NCBI GenBank assembly: GCA_002364005.1
Contig: DEXG01000026.1
Span: 8,677-15,760 of the forward strand
Direction of reading: 5' to 3'
DNA length: 7,084 bases
Source: Phycisphaerales bacterium UBA3190
Lineage (GTDB): Bacteria; Planctomycetota; Phycisphaerae; Phycisphaerales; UBA1924
Shown here: one piece after another, positions 1 to 5,684 of the stretch
Position numbering within the stretch: position 1 is the stretch's first letter
Layout of the letters: each line of letters begins with the position of its first letter
Translations under genes and position numbers: made by a program
Notes under the pieces: model-generated
What the model was told of the DNA's origin: nothing
What the model saw: only the letters and a program-made list of their open reading frames with translations
Database searches by the model: none

Positions 1-231
1 GAGCCGAGGTCGGGACTCGGTTTCGTCCAGGACATCGGTCCAGCCACGCATCGCGCCGAGGTTGTGGACGAGATTGTTCCGCAGCGACCCGGTGCCCATG
101 GGGAATGGCTGGGTGAACTGTTCCTGGCTGAGGGCTTGGCAGGCGGCGTAGAGCTGGTTATTGGCCCAACGGTCGTGGGCAAGGAGGACGGCGTGGGGGT
201 CGGTCTGGTGATCGGGATCGTTTTGGGACAT
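1..231 (-). CDS. DinB-like four-helix-bundle protein, partial (C-terminus off the left edge)
   Basis: The minus strand reads open from an ATG at 231 to the window edge, giving 77 residues with no stop. The text resembles the N-terminal helices of the DinB/YfiT superfamily: residues 14-31 contain the AHDRWANNQLY pattern (short loop, then W-x-N), and residues 47-66 contain GSLRNNLVHNLGAMRGW, the usual first metal-ligand helix (G-S-L..N-L-x-H...W). His56 would be the first histidine of the metal triad; the other two would lie in the missing part. DinB-like proteins are usually 150-180 aa, so about half is seen. Some members are metal-dependent thiol transferases, but most have no known substrate and none can be named here. 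No convincing Shine-Dalgarno sequence precedes the start. The gene diverges from the secreted-protein gene at 332. A second, complete DinB-like gene lies at 3559-4107 on the same strand. Confidence 0.8.
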   Translation of the reverse strand, partial: MSQNDPDHQTDPHAVLLAHDRWANNQLYAACQALSQEQFTQPFPMGTGSLRNNLVHNLGAMRGWTDVLDETESRPRL

Positions 232-279
232 GGCGATGGCGACTTTCTATGGATTGGCCCCGTGAAGGGGGAAATTCTG

Positions 280-307
280 TTGATCGCGGGCAGTAAATCG
301 GTATTTT
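280..307 (+). promoter_or_regulatory. Candidate sigma-70-type promoter for the 332 gene
   Basis: TTGATC at 280-285 (4 of 6 matches to the -35 consensus) and TATTTT at 302-307 (4 of 6 to the -10) are separated by 16 bp. Transcription would start near 314, leaving a leader of about 18 nt that contains the AGAGGAG ribosome-binding site (317-323), 8 nt before the ATG. It lies in the 100-bp divergent spacer shared with the minus-strand DinB-like gene. The call rests on consensus matching only. Confidence 0.35.
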
Positions 308-331
308 GGGATAGAGAGAGGAGCATACCAG

Positions 332-1084
332 ATGCAGTTCGTTATGTTTATGTTCGTAGTCATGTGCCTGAGCCCGTTGGCTGTGGCGGATGTTGTCACC
401 TATTCAGGCCCGCTTGAGGCGACCCGTTCGCAGTTCAACAGTTATACCCGGGGGGCGGCGTCGCTTGAGGACTTTGAGACCTTCGCGGACGGCCAGGAGG
501 TTGGGGACATGCCGGGTAACGGTGCCCGCTTTGCGCCCGAGTATCCCGATGGGTTGGCCGCGCCGCTGCCGTTGATTCAGGCCAGCGCCAACGCGCCGTC
601 GGGCGATCGTTGGTTGGCCAACTTCGGCAACGGACGCCCGGCGTTCTCCGCGTGGGTGATCAGGCCCGACAACGCGGGTGATCTGATCTATGCGTTTGGT
701 CAGGTCAATGCCCAGGGCGACTGGGTTCGGATCGAGGGCTTTGATGCCGACGATCAGCTGGTGGTGAGCGTCGATGCCCAGCCGATCCTGGCTGGCTGCT
801 TCGCGGGCTTTATTGTGCCCGATGGTGTGAGCAAGGTGGTCGTGACGCCTGTGGGGAACTTCGACGGTTTCAACGGCATGGACGATGTACAGGTGTCGAC
901 GAGCCCGATCGAGCCGTGTGTTGTGGATCTGAACTGCGACGGGTTTATCGATTTCTTCGACATCAGCGAGTTCATCGCGGCGTACACCGCCATGGATCCG
1001 CGTGCTGATTTTACTGGCGATGGGGTGTTCAACTTCTTTGATGTGTCGGCGTTCATCGCCCAGTATTCGGCAGGGTGCCCATAA
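332..1084 (+). CDS. Secreted protein with C-terminal GC-type dockerin-like module
   Basis: This 250-aa protein starts at the ATG behind a good AGAGGAG ribosome-binding site. Residues 1-19 form a signal peptide with a hydrophobic core and an A-V-A cleavage site before Asp20. The body (about 20-190) opens with LEDFETFADGQEVG and ends in GFNGMDDVQVS, resembling the beta-sandwich of many exported PEP-CTERM-type and planctomycete surface proteins that begin 'FE...G' and end 'DDV'. No catalytic motif is visible. Residues 196-250 hold two calcium-loop repeats: D199-x-N201-x-D203-G-x-I-D207-F-F-D210, and D226-x-T228-x-D230-G-x-x-N234-F-F-D237. The chain ends in GCP, with Cys196 and Cys249 bracketing the repeats. 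I recall this tail being called a GC-type dockerin domain in planctomycete annotation. Its presence suggests surface attachment or assembly, but no partner is visible. The next gene downstream carries the same tail. Specific function is unknown. Confidence 0.88.
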   Translation: MQFVMFMFVVMCLSPLAVADVVTYSGPLEATRSQFNSYTRGAASLEDFETFADGQEVGDMPGNGARFAPEYPDGLAAPLPLIQASANAPSGDRWLANFGNGRPAFSAWVIRPDNAGDLIYAFGQVNAQGDWVRIEGFDADDQLVVSVDAQPILAGCFAGFIVPDGVSKVVVTPVGNFDGFNGMDDVQVSTSPIEPCVVDLNCDGFIDFFDISEFIAAYTAMDPRADFTGDGVFNFFDVSAFIAQYSAGCP

Positions 1085-1114
1085 TACCGGCCCTCCAGCA
1101 CGATTGATCATCAG

Positions 1115-1144
1115 CCCGCTCACGACTGTGAGCGGGTTATTCTT
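1115..1144 (+). terminator. Rho-independent terminator after the 332 gene
   Basis: A perfect 9-bp stem (CCCGCTCAC at 1115-1123, GTGAGCGGG at 1128-1136) with loop GACT is followed by the T-rich tail TTATTCTT. It begins 30 nt after the stop codon. It should end the 332-1084 transcript before the GH13 gene. Confidence 0.8.
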
Positions 1145-1171
1145 GCGTTGGTGCCGGGATGGCCGTACACT
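1143..1171 (+). promoter_or_regulatory. Candidate sigma-70-type promoter for the GH13 gene
   Basis: TTGCGT at 1143-1148 and TACACT at 1166-1171 have an ideal 17-bp spacing. They match the consensus at 3 of 6 and 4 of 6 positions. A start near 1178 would give a 30-nt leader containing the AGGAAAG ribosome-binding site (1194-1200). The -35 element abuts the T-tail of the preceding terminator. The call is by pattern only. Confidence 0.4.
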
Positions 1172-1207
1172 CAAAGACGCGGAAAACCCCGAAAGGAAAG
1201 ATCTTTC

Positions 1208-3520
1208 ATGAATCGTCTTGCTGTGCTTGGATGTGTGTGCGCCTCTGCTTCGTTGCTCTTTGCCAGCGACAACAATGTCGAATGGGACCTGCTGAGTCAT
1301 GAGACGATGCACGACCTGCGTCCGCTGGTGCCATTGGACGCCGAGTCGTTTCAGGTGCAGCTGCTGGTCGGGGGTGACGACCTGACCGACGCACGCGTTG
1401 GGTATTGGGTCGACGGGGCTTTCGTCGGCTGGGTGGACGCGAACAACGCGGGGCCGCAGGGGCCCAAGGATATCTGGATCGCCAGCATCCCCAGCGTGAC
1501 AGGGACGAGGGTCGAGTATGTCTTCGAGGTCATCGACGGGAGCGACTCGGACTACTACGGATCAGATGGTGCCAGCGAGACACTGCCGACTGATCGGTTC
1601 GTTGTGGATTTCGGGACGCTCGAGCACGCACGGAAGGGTGCGACACCTGTCGAGGGCGGCACGGTGTTCCGTGTCTGGGCACCGACGCGCAGCAGTGTGC
1701 AGGTGCGGGGCGAGTTCAACGGGTGGTCGACGGGCGATGCGTTGACCAAGGTCGGTGAGGACTTCATCGGGTTTGTCGCGGGCGCTGAAGCCGGCGATAT
1801 GTACAAGTACTACTTCAATAACAGCCACTGGAACACCGACCCGCACGCGGCGGAGCTGGTAACCAGCGACAACCTCAACGCGCGGATCGTCGATCCGTTG
1901 GCGTATCAGTGGCAGAACGATGATTTCGTCGCGTCGCCGCTGGATGAGTGGGTGGTGTACCAGCTGCATGTGGGGACCTTCGCGGGCCGCAATGACCCGT
2001 TCGGTTCGACGGGCAACCCCAGCGGGTACCGCGATGTCGGGGATCGGGCGGCACACCTGGCCGAGCTTGGTGTGAATGTAGTGATGCTCAACCCGATCAA
2101 CGAGTTCCCGGGTGATTTCTCGGGCGGGTACAACCCGATCTCGATGTTCGCGTGGGAGTCGGCCTACGGCTCAGGCGACGACCTGAAGTACATGATCGAT
2201 GAGCTGCACGGGGAGGGCATCGCGGTGATCCTGGATGTGGTATGGAACCATGTCTCGCCGACCGACAACTTCCTGTGGGACTTCGATGGCTCGCAGCAGT
2301 ACTACGACGCGTCGCCGCAGGACACGCCCTGGGGTGCGCAGGCGGACTTCGATAAGCAGGGTGTGTTCGATTACTACATGGAGTCGGTGCATCATGTGAT
2401 GGGCGAGTTCCGCATGGACGGGTATCGTCAGGACGCGGTGATGGCGATGACGGACTCGGGCTGGACCGGGCAATGGAGCAGCGGGCAGGACCTGATGCGG
2501 GCGATGAACCGGCTGATCAATCGGCGGTACAGCGATGCACAGACCATCGCCGAGATCTACATCGACAACGAATGGGTGCAGACCGGGATCGAGTTCGACA
2601 GCCAGTATCACAACAGCTTCAAGGACTCCATGCGCGGCGCGGTCTTCGGTGCGTCCTTCGGCAGCCCGGACATCTCGGGCGTCGCGGCGGCGCTCGACGG
2701 CACGGGCAGCGTCAGCGGCACCGAGGTCTTCAACTACTTCGAGCTGCACGACGACGCGTGGCCACTCAATGGGCACGAGCGGGCCGTGCGCCAGATCGAC
2801 ACGAGCTTCCCCAACGATGACATCTACGCTCGCGGGCGGGTGACGCTGGCCAACGCGTTGACGATCATGAGCAAGGGCATCCCGGCGATCCTGCACGGCA
2901 CCGAGTGGCTCGAGAACGACGGCTGGGAAGAGAACAAGATCGACTGGTCGCACCGGACGGCCTACGACGGCGTGTTCCAGATGTACCGGGATGTGATCGC
3001 GCTGCGTACGGGCGAGCCGGCGCTGCGGGCCAACGAGAATGCCTGGGTCTATCACCAGAACAACAACGCCGATGTGATCGCGATGGAACGCTGGCAGAAC
3101 GACGGCGACAGCTTTGTGGTCGTGTCGAACTTCTCCAACGATGACTTCGGAGATTACCGCATCGGGCTGCCCCGCGATGGGCAGTGGGGCGTGGTCTTCA
3201 ACTCACAGGACAGCGTGTACGGCGGCAGCGGCTACGGCACGAGCGGGAGCTTCGATGCCGAGGCGATCGCCAACGGCCCGCACCCCCAGTCGGTGTCGCT
3301 GCAGATCCCCGCGATGGGGATGCTTGTGCTGATGCATGAGCCCGCGAGCCAGTGCGCAGCGGACTACAACGACGATGGTGATCTGAACTTCTTCGATGTG
3401 TCGGCGTTCCTCGTGGCCTTCAGCAACGAAGAGCCGAGCGCGGATCTGAGTGGGGATGGCTCGTTCAACTTCTTCGATGTGAGTGCGTTCCTGACGCAGT
3501 TCACGCAGGGCTGCCCGTAA
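1208..3520 (+). CDS. Secreted GH13 (alpha-amylase family) glycoside hydrolase with dockerin-like tail
   Basis: The 770-aa product is a glycoside hydrolase family 13 enzyme, expected to cleave or transfer alpha-1,4/1,6-glucosidic bonds of starch- or glycogen-like glucans outside the cytoplasm. The ATG at 1208 is chosen over an upstream in-frame ATG (1148) because AGGAAAG (1194-1200) lies 7 nt before it and a signal peptide (residues 1 to about 20) begins there. Residues 35-135 resemble an N-terminal amylase beta-domain (CBM34-like), and 150-205 resemble a CBM48/isoamylase-type domain (FRVWAPTRSSVQVRGEFNGW). The barrel (about 245-600) has all four GH13 regions: DVVWNH 343-348; DGYRQDAV with nucleophile Asp409; AEIYID with acid/base Glu449; ELHDD with His514-Asp515. 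WVVYQLHVGTF and GGYNPISMFAWESAYG recall branching enzymes, isoamylases and trehalohydrolases, so exact specificity is open. A C-terminal beta-domain (about 605-710) follows. Two dockerin-like loops (719-730, 746-757) end in GCP. The only cysteines of the mature chain, 716 and 769, bracket this tail. The gene is intact. Confidence 0.92.
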   Translation: MNRLAVLGCVCASASLLFASDNNVEWDLLSHETMHDLRPLVPLDAESFQVQLLVGGDDLTDARVGYWVDGAFVGWVDANNAGPQGPKDIWIASIPSVTGTRVEYVFEVIDGSDSDYYGSDGASETLPTDRFVVDFGTLEHARKGATPVEGGTVFRVWAPTRSSVQVRGEFNGWSTGDALTKVGEDFIGFVAGAEAGDMYKYYFNNSHWNTDPHAAELVTSDNLNARIVDPLAYQWQNDDFVASPLDEWVVYQLHVGTFAGRNDPFGSTGNPSGYRDVGDRAAHLAELGVNVVMLNPINEFPGDFSGGYNPISMFAWESAYGSGDDLKYMIDELHGEGIAVILDVVWNHVSPTDNFLWDFDGSQQYYDASPQDTPWGAQADFDKQGVFDYYMESVHHVMGEFRMDGYRQDAVMAMTDSGWTGQWSSGQDLMRAMNRLINRRYSDAQTIAEIYIDNEWVQTGIEFDSQYHNSFKDSMRGAVFGASFGSPDISGVAAALDGTGSVSGTEVFNYFELHDDAWPLNGHERAVRQIDTSFPNDDIYARGRVTLANALTIMSKGIPAILHGTEWLENDGWEENKIDWSHRTAYDGVFQMYRDVIALRTGEPALRANENAWVYHQNNNADVIAMERWQNDGDSFVVVSNFSNDDFGDYRIGLPRDGQWGVVFNSQDSVYGGSGYGTSGSFDAEAIANGPHPQSVSLQIPAMGMLVLMHEPASQCAADYNDDGDLNFFDVSAFLVAFSNEEPSADLSGDGSFNFFDVSAFLTQFTQGCP

Positions 3521-3558
3521 GCGGGACGGTTGGTTTCGCGTTGACGCGGTGAGTCGGT

Positions 3559-4107
3559 TCAGCTGATCGCGCTGGGCATGCCGAGCCCGCGGCGGAGGTC
3601 GGTGATCTGGCCCGCGTGGGTGCCCATGTGCATCATCATGCGCACGACGAGTGCATCGGCCGGGAACGGGGCGTTGCCCCAGGGGACCTTGCGATCGAGC
3701 ATGGCGCTGTCGGCGCTGCGTGTTGTTTCGATGAGTCGTGACCATGCGCGTTGGTGGATGTCGAGCAGGCGGTCGTATGCAGGGTAGATCGTGGGATCGT
3801 CAACGGGGACCGAGCCGTAGCACACGGACTCGGAGTCGATCCGGTCGGCGGTGCCTGAGCGTCCGTTGCCTTCGATGAAATCCGAATCGGGGAGTGGTTG
3901 CGGGTCGTCGAATCCGAGCAGGCGATCTGTGGCGCGGTGGTGATAGAGGGCGAGGTGGCCCAGTGTCCATGCCGCGTGGTTGGGTATGCCCGGCGCTTGG
4001 CGCGTGCGGTTCTCGTCGTTGAATCCTTTGAGGAATCGTGTGAAGAGCGGGAGGGTGGTTTCGAGGGCATCGGCGAGGACGGCGGCGCGTGGGTCGGGTG
4101 TGGTCAT
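3559..4107 (-). CDS. DinB-like four-helix-bundle protein
   Basis: This complete 182-aa protein has normal DinB/YfiT-superfamily length. Residues 41-58 carry IPNHAAWTLGHLALYHHR, the W-x-x-x-H first-ligand helix, and residues 156-178 carry RMMMHMGTHAGQITDLRRGLGMP, the usual H-x-x-x-H plus G-Q-I/L ending. The probable metal triad is His51, His160 and His164, all present, so the fold should be metal-competent. The family includes thiol-dependent transferases such as bacillithiol S-transferases, but most members are uncharacterised and no substrate can be assigned. The ATG at 4107 is the only reasonable start. It has no Shine-Dalgarno sequence and a candidate -10 box ends only 5 nt before it, so the mRNA may be leaderless. 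The gene converges with the GH13 gene (38-bp gap). It lies downstream of the AhpD-like gene but is separated from it by a strong terminator. The other DinB-like gene at the left edge is clearly different in sequence, not a recent copy. Confidence 0.87.
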   Translation of the reverse strand: MTTPDPRAAVLADALETTLPLFTRFLKGFNDENRTRQAPGIPNHAAWTLGHLALYHHRATDRLLGFDDPQPLPDSDFIEGNGRSGTADRIDSESVCYGSVPVDDPTIYPAYDRLLDIHQRAWSRLIETTRSADSAMLDRKVPWGNAPFPADALVVRMMMHMGTHAGQITDLRRGLGMPSAIS

Positions 4108-4112
4108 GTGTG

Positions 4113-4140
4113 ATTGTACAAAAATGAATCACCCGGGCAA
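4113..4140 (-). promoter_or_regulatory. Candidate promoter of the DinB-like gene, overlapping the upstream terminator
   Basis: On the minus strand, TACAAT (4118-4113; 5 of 6 matches to the -10 consensus) lies 16 bp after TTGCCC (4140-4135). The -35 element falls in the loop and right arm of the preceding terminator hairpin, and the -10 just after its T-run. The expected transcription start coincides with the ATG at 4107, which would give a leaderless mRNA and agrees with the absence of a ribosome-binding site. The call is by pattern only. Confidence 0.45.
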
Positions 4141-4156
4141 CGCGCCCGGGTGATTC
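4119..4156 (-). terminator. Strong Rho-independent terminator after the AhpD-like gene
   Basis: A perfect 13-bp inverted repeat (4126-4138 against 4144-4156, GAATCACCCGGGC and its complement) encloses a 5-nt loop. On the minus strand it is followed directly by ATTTTTG. It lies 56 nt beyond the AhpD-like stop codon and 18 nt before the DinB-like start. On the plus strand there is no T-run, so it works in the minus direction only. Confidence 0.88.
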
Positions 4157-4212
4157 GAGAGGAAACGGATGTCTCTTCATACGCACTGTTTCAAGAGGCG
4201 CTGTCGATTGGG

Positions 4213-4791
4213 TTACACCCCAACAGGGATGTTGGCTTCTTCCGGGCTCCATTCGAGGGGCTTGAACACCTCGTCGAGGTCGGTGCCCGCGATGTGGTTG
4301 CTGTAGTTGGTCAGGGTCTTGACGGTGTTGAGGAACACGATGTCGAGCACATGGCGTTTGGTATAGCCCGCGTCGAAGAAGGCCCTGACCTGTTCGGCGC
4401 TGACATGCCCGCGTTCGTTGACCAGCTGGGCTGTGAAGACGCGGAGGGCTTCGAGCTTCGGGTCATCGAGTGAGGCGTTCTGTCGCAGCGTGTTGTCGAT
4501 CTCGGTATCGATGCCCTTGCGACGCCCCGAAGCGGACTGGGCTGGGACGCAATAGGTGCAGCGGTTCTGGACATTGATGGTCTGGATGACCACATGGCTC
4601 TCGACCGGCTCGAACGCGGTCTCGCCCATGCGGGCGTAGAGGTCGAGCATCGCGTTGGCGAGCACTGGTGATTCCGAAACGGTCCGGATCAGGTTGGAGG
4701 CAAAGCCGAACTGCTTGGTGGCGCGATCAAAGATCTGCTGCTGCTCGGGGCTGGCTTGAGCCGTGTCTGCGATGGTGAAGCCGTGGTTCAT
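4213..4791 (-). CDS. Carboxymuconolactone decarboxylase / AhpD-like family protein
   Basis: This 192-aa protein belongs to the CMD/AhpD-like helical fold family, whose members are often thiol-based peroxidase-type redox proteins. The ATG at 4791 is preferred to an upstream in-frame ATG at 4890 because AAAGGA (4805-4800) lies 8 nt before it and the upstream extension looks non-coding. The family core is residues 64-94: ESHVVIQTINVQNRCTYC followed by VPAQSASGRRKGI, with the C78-x-x-C81 redox pair. The second half (LDDPKLEALRVF, then VRAFFDAGYTKRHVLDIVF, then TNYSNHIAGTDLDE) matches a subfamily I know from memory with an 'NY.NHIA.T.LDE' ending. At the position where AhpD-type motifs normally carry His (CxxCxxxH), this protein has Gln85, so proton relay may be altered. 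The gene follows a TetR regulator on the same strand (168-bp gap with a terminator) and ends in a strong terminator, so it is probably its own unit. Regulation by the neighbour is inferred. Confidence 0.85.
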   Translation of the reverse strand: MNHGFTIADTAQASPEQQQIFDRATKQFGFASNLIRTVSESPVLANAMLDLYARMGETAFEPVESHVVIQTINVQNRCTYCVPAQSASGRRKGIDTEIDNTLRQNASLDDPKLEALRVFTAQLVNERGHVSAEQVRAFFDAGYTKRHVLDIVFLNTVKTLTNYSNHIAGTDLDEVFKPLEWSPEEANIPVGV

Positions 4792-4899
4792 CGGGTGGGT
4801 CCTTTCGTCGCTCGGGGGGCATTCCCTCGCGGCATACCCTCTGAACGAATGAACCAAACCGAATGTTCCGATACGGGTGAGAATTTCCAACTGAAAAGT

Positions 4900-4924
4900 C
4901 AGAAAACGCGGATTAGCCGCGTTT
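4900..4924 (-). terminator. Probable Rho-independent terminator after the TetR gene
   Basis: An 8-bp perfect stem (AAACGCGG at 4904-4911, CCGCGTTT at 4917-4924) has a 5-nt loop. On the minus strand it runs into TTTTCTGACTTTTC, a T-rich but interrupted tail. It lies 35 nt after the TetR stop codon and more than 100 nt before the AhpD-like start, so it separates the two transcripts. Confidence 0.62.
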
Positions 4925-4959
4925 CTGGTTCAAAAACATGGATTGTGGTGTGTTTGCGA

Positions 4960-5544
4960 TCAGGCGCTGATCGCGTCGTAGAGGGCTGTGATGGCCTCTT
5001 TTTTCGCCTGGTCGGGCGGGTAGGCCGCGCCAAGGTGGGACATCATGCCCTCGTGGATGAACATGACGAGCCAGGCGGCCTGCGATGCGGTGATGCCCTC
5101 GCGGATCTCACCTTTCTCGATCAGTCGCTCGAACACCTCGATAAACGCGGCGTTGACGCGCTTTCTGATGCAGTTCACGCGGTCGAGGGTTTCCTGGTCC
5201 TTGGCGGCCATGGAGATGGCGGCTTTGTGGATCATGCAGCACGGTTGTTCGGCGTGCTCGCGGTGGTAGTCGATCTTGTTGAGACTGTGGGCCTTCATAT
5301 CCTCGATCGATTGGAAGGCGTTGATCTCAGCGAGGATGGGCTCAAGGATGGAGGTTTCGTAGGACTCGAGGGCCTTGATGTAGAGGGCGTGCTTGTCGCC
5401 GAAGGTGTCGTAGAGCGAGAAGCGGTTGATGCCCATGGCCGCGGTCAGGTCAGAGATGCTCGCGGCATCGAATCCCTTCTCCCAAAAGACCACCATGGCT
5501 TTGGTGAGTACGGCTTCGGGATCGAACGACTTGGGCCTGGGCAT
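4960..5544 (-). CDS. TetR/AcrR-family transcriptional regulator
   Basis: The 194-aa product has the usual TetR length. Residues 1-62 form the DNA-binding domain: MPRPKSFDPEAVLTKAMVVF, then WEKGFDAASISDLTAAMGIN with the helix-turn-helix at about 28-47, then the signature SLYDTFGDKHALY (43-55). Residues 65-194 are the helical ligand-binding and dimerisation part, with adjacent cysteines C102-C103 (EQPCCMIHKAA) and a third at 125. The start at 5544 (MPRPKSF) is typical for this family; an in-frame upstream ATG at 5664 would add about 40 residues that lie across the candidate promoter and is rejected. The ribosome-binding site is weak (AAAGA, 11 nt before the start). TetR proteins usually repress their own and neighbouring promoters until a small ligand binds. 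The downstream AhpD-like gene is the natural target. The ligand is unknown, but the cysteine pair and the redox-type neighbour make an electrophile or oxidant plausible. Confidence 0.92.
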   Translation of the reverse strand: MPRPKSFDPEAVLTKAMVVFWEKGFDAASISDLTAAMGINRFSLYDTFGDKHALYIKALESYETSILEPILAEINAFQSIEDMKAHSLNKIDYHREHAEQPCCMIHKAAISMAAKDQETLDRVNCIRKRVNAAFIEVFERLIEKGEIREGITASQAAWLVMFIHEGMMSHLGAAYPPDQAKKEAITALYDAISA

Positions 5545-5581
5545 GATAAACAGTGTCTTTCTGGATGCTTTCCTGTCATCT

Positions 5582-5587
5582 ATTATA
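5582..5587 (-). promoter_or_regulatory. Consensus -10 box upstream of the TetR gene
   Basis: A perfect TATAAT occurs on the minus strand at 5587-5582. Transcription would start near 5575, giving a leader of about 31 nt before the ATG at 5544. No good -35 element is found at 16-18 bp (the best is ATAACT at 17 bp). The sequence just upstream, ATCGGTTGGGT, partly recurs upstream of the AhpD-like gene and could be an autoregulatory operator. Confidence 0.5.
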
Positions 5588-5684
5588 TACCCAACCGATC
5601 TGTAAGTTATTCCTGGTACGGGGTTTCTGGCCGAAAATGAGGGGTTTTGCGCATTCTGAGGCAAAAAACGGACAATGAGATGCG

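Noticed and set aside
64..417. 117-aa plus-strand open frame at the left edge
   Set aside because: It is Gly/Val rich and antisense to the DinB-like partial gene. It also overlaps the start of the signal-peptide-bearing 332 gene.
1148..1207. Upstream start of the GH13 gene adding 20 residues
   Set aside because: It would place a very basic stretch before the signal peptide and begin inside the candidate promoter. The ATG at 1208 has a proper ribbon of evidence: ribosome-binding site plus signal peptide.
1229..1240. Lipobox-like V-L-G-C in the GH13 signal peptide
   Set aside because: Cys9 comes after only about five hydrophobic residues, too short for a lipoprotein signal. The hydrophobic core continues beyond it to about residue 19.
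404..1312. 302-aa minus-strand open frame
   Set aside because: It is antisense to the secreted-protein gene and runs across the terminator into the GH13 start. It is rich in Arg/His/Ile without any domain pattern, as expected of a GC-rich shadow frame.
2171..3055. 294-aa minus-strand open frame
   Set aside because: It lies entirely inside the GH13 catalytic region. The composition (V, R, H, D rich) is that of an antisense frame, while the sense frame carries all catalytic motifs.
3514..3548. Short inverted repeats between the convergent GH13 and DinB-like genes
   Set aside because: CCCG-TAAG-CGGG and CGCG-TTGA-CGCG have only 4-bp stems and no T-run on either strand, too weak to call a terminator.
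4756..5640. 294-aa plus-strand open frame
   Set aside because: It is antisense to the TetR gene and its flanks. The TetR frame has a clear helix-turn-helix and family signature; this frame has no recognisable fold.
5646..5668. TTTTGC...GCAAAA inverted repeat upstream of the TetR gene
   Set aside because: It has a 6-bp A/T-rich stem with a long loop and no gene ending there. The real terminator of the minus-strand gene is the better hairpin at 5685-5708.
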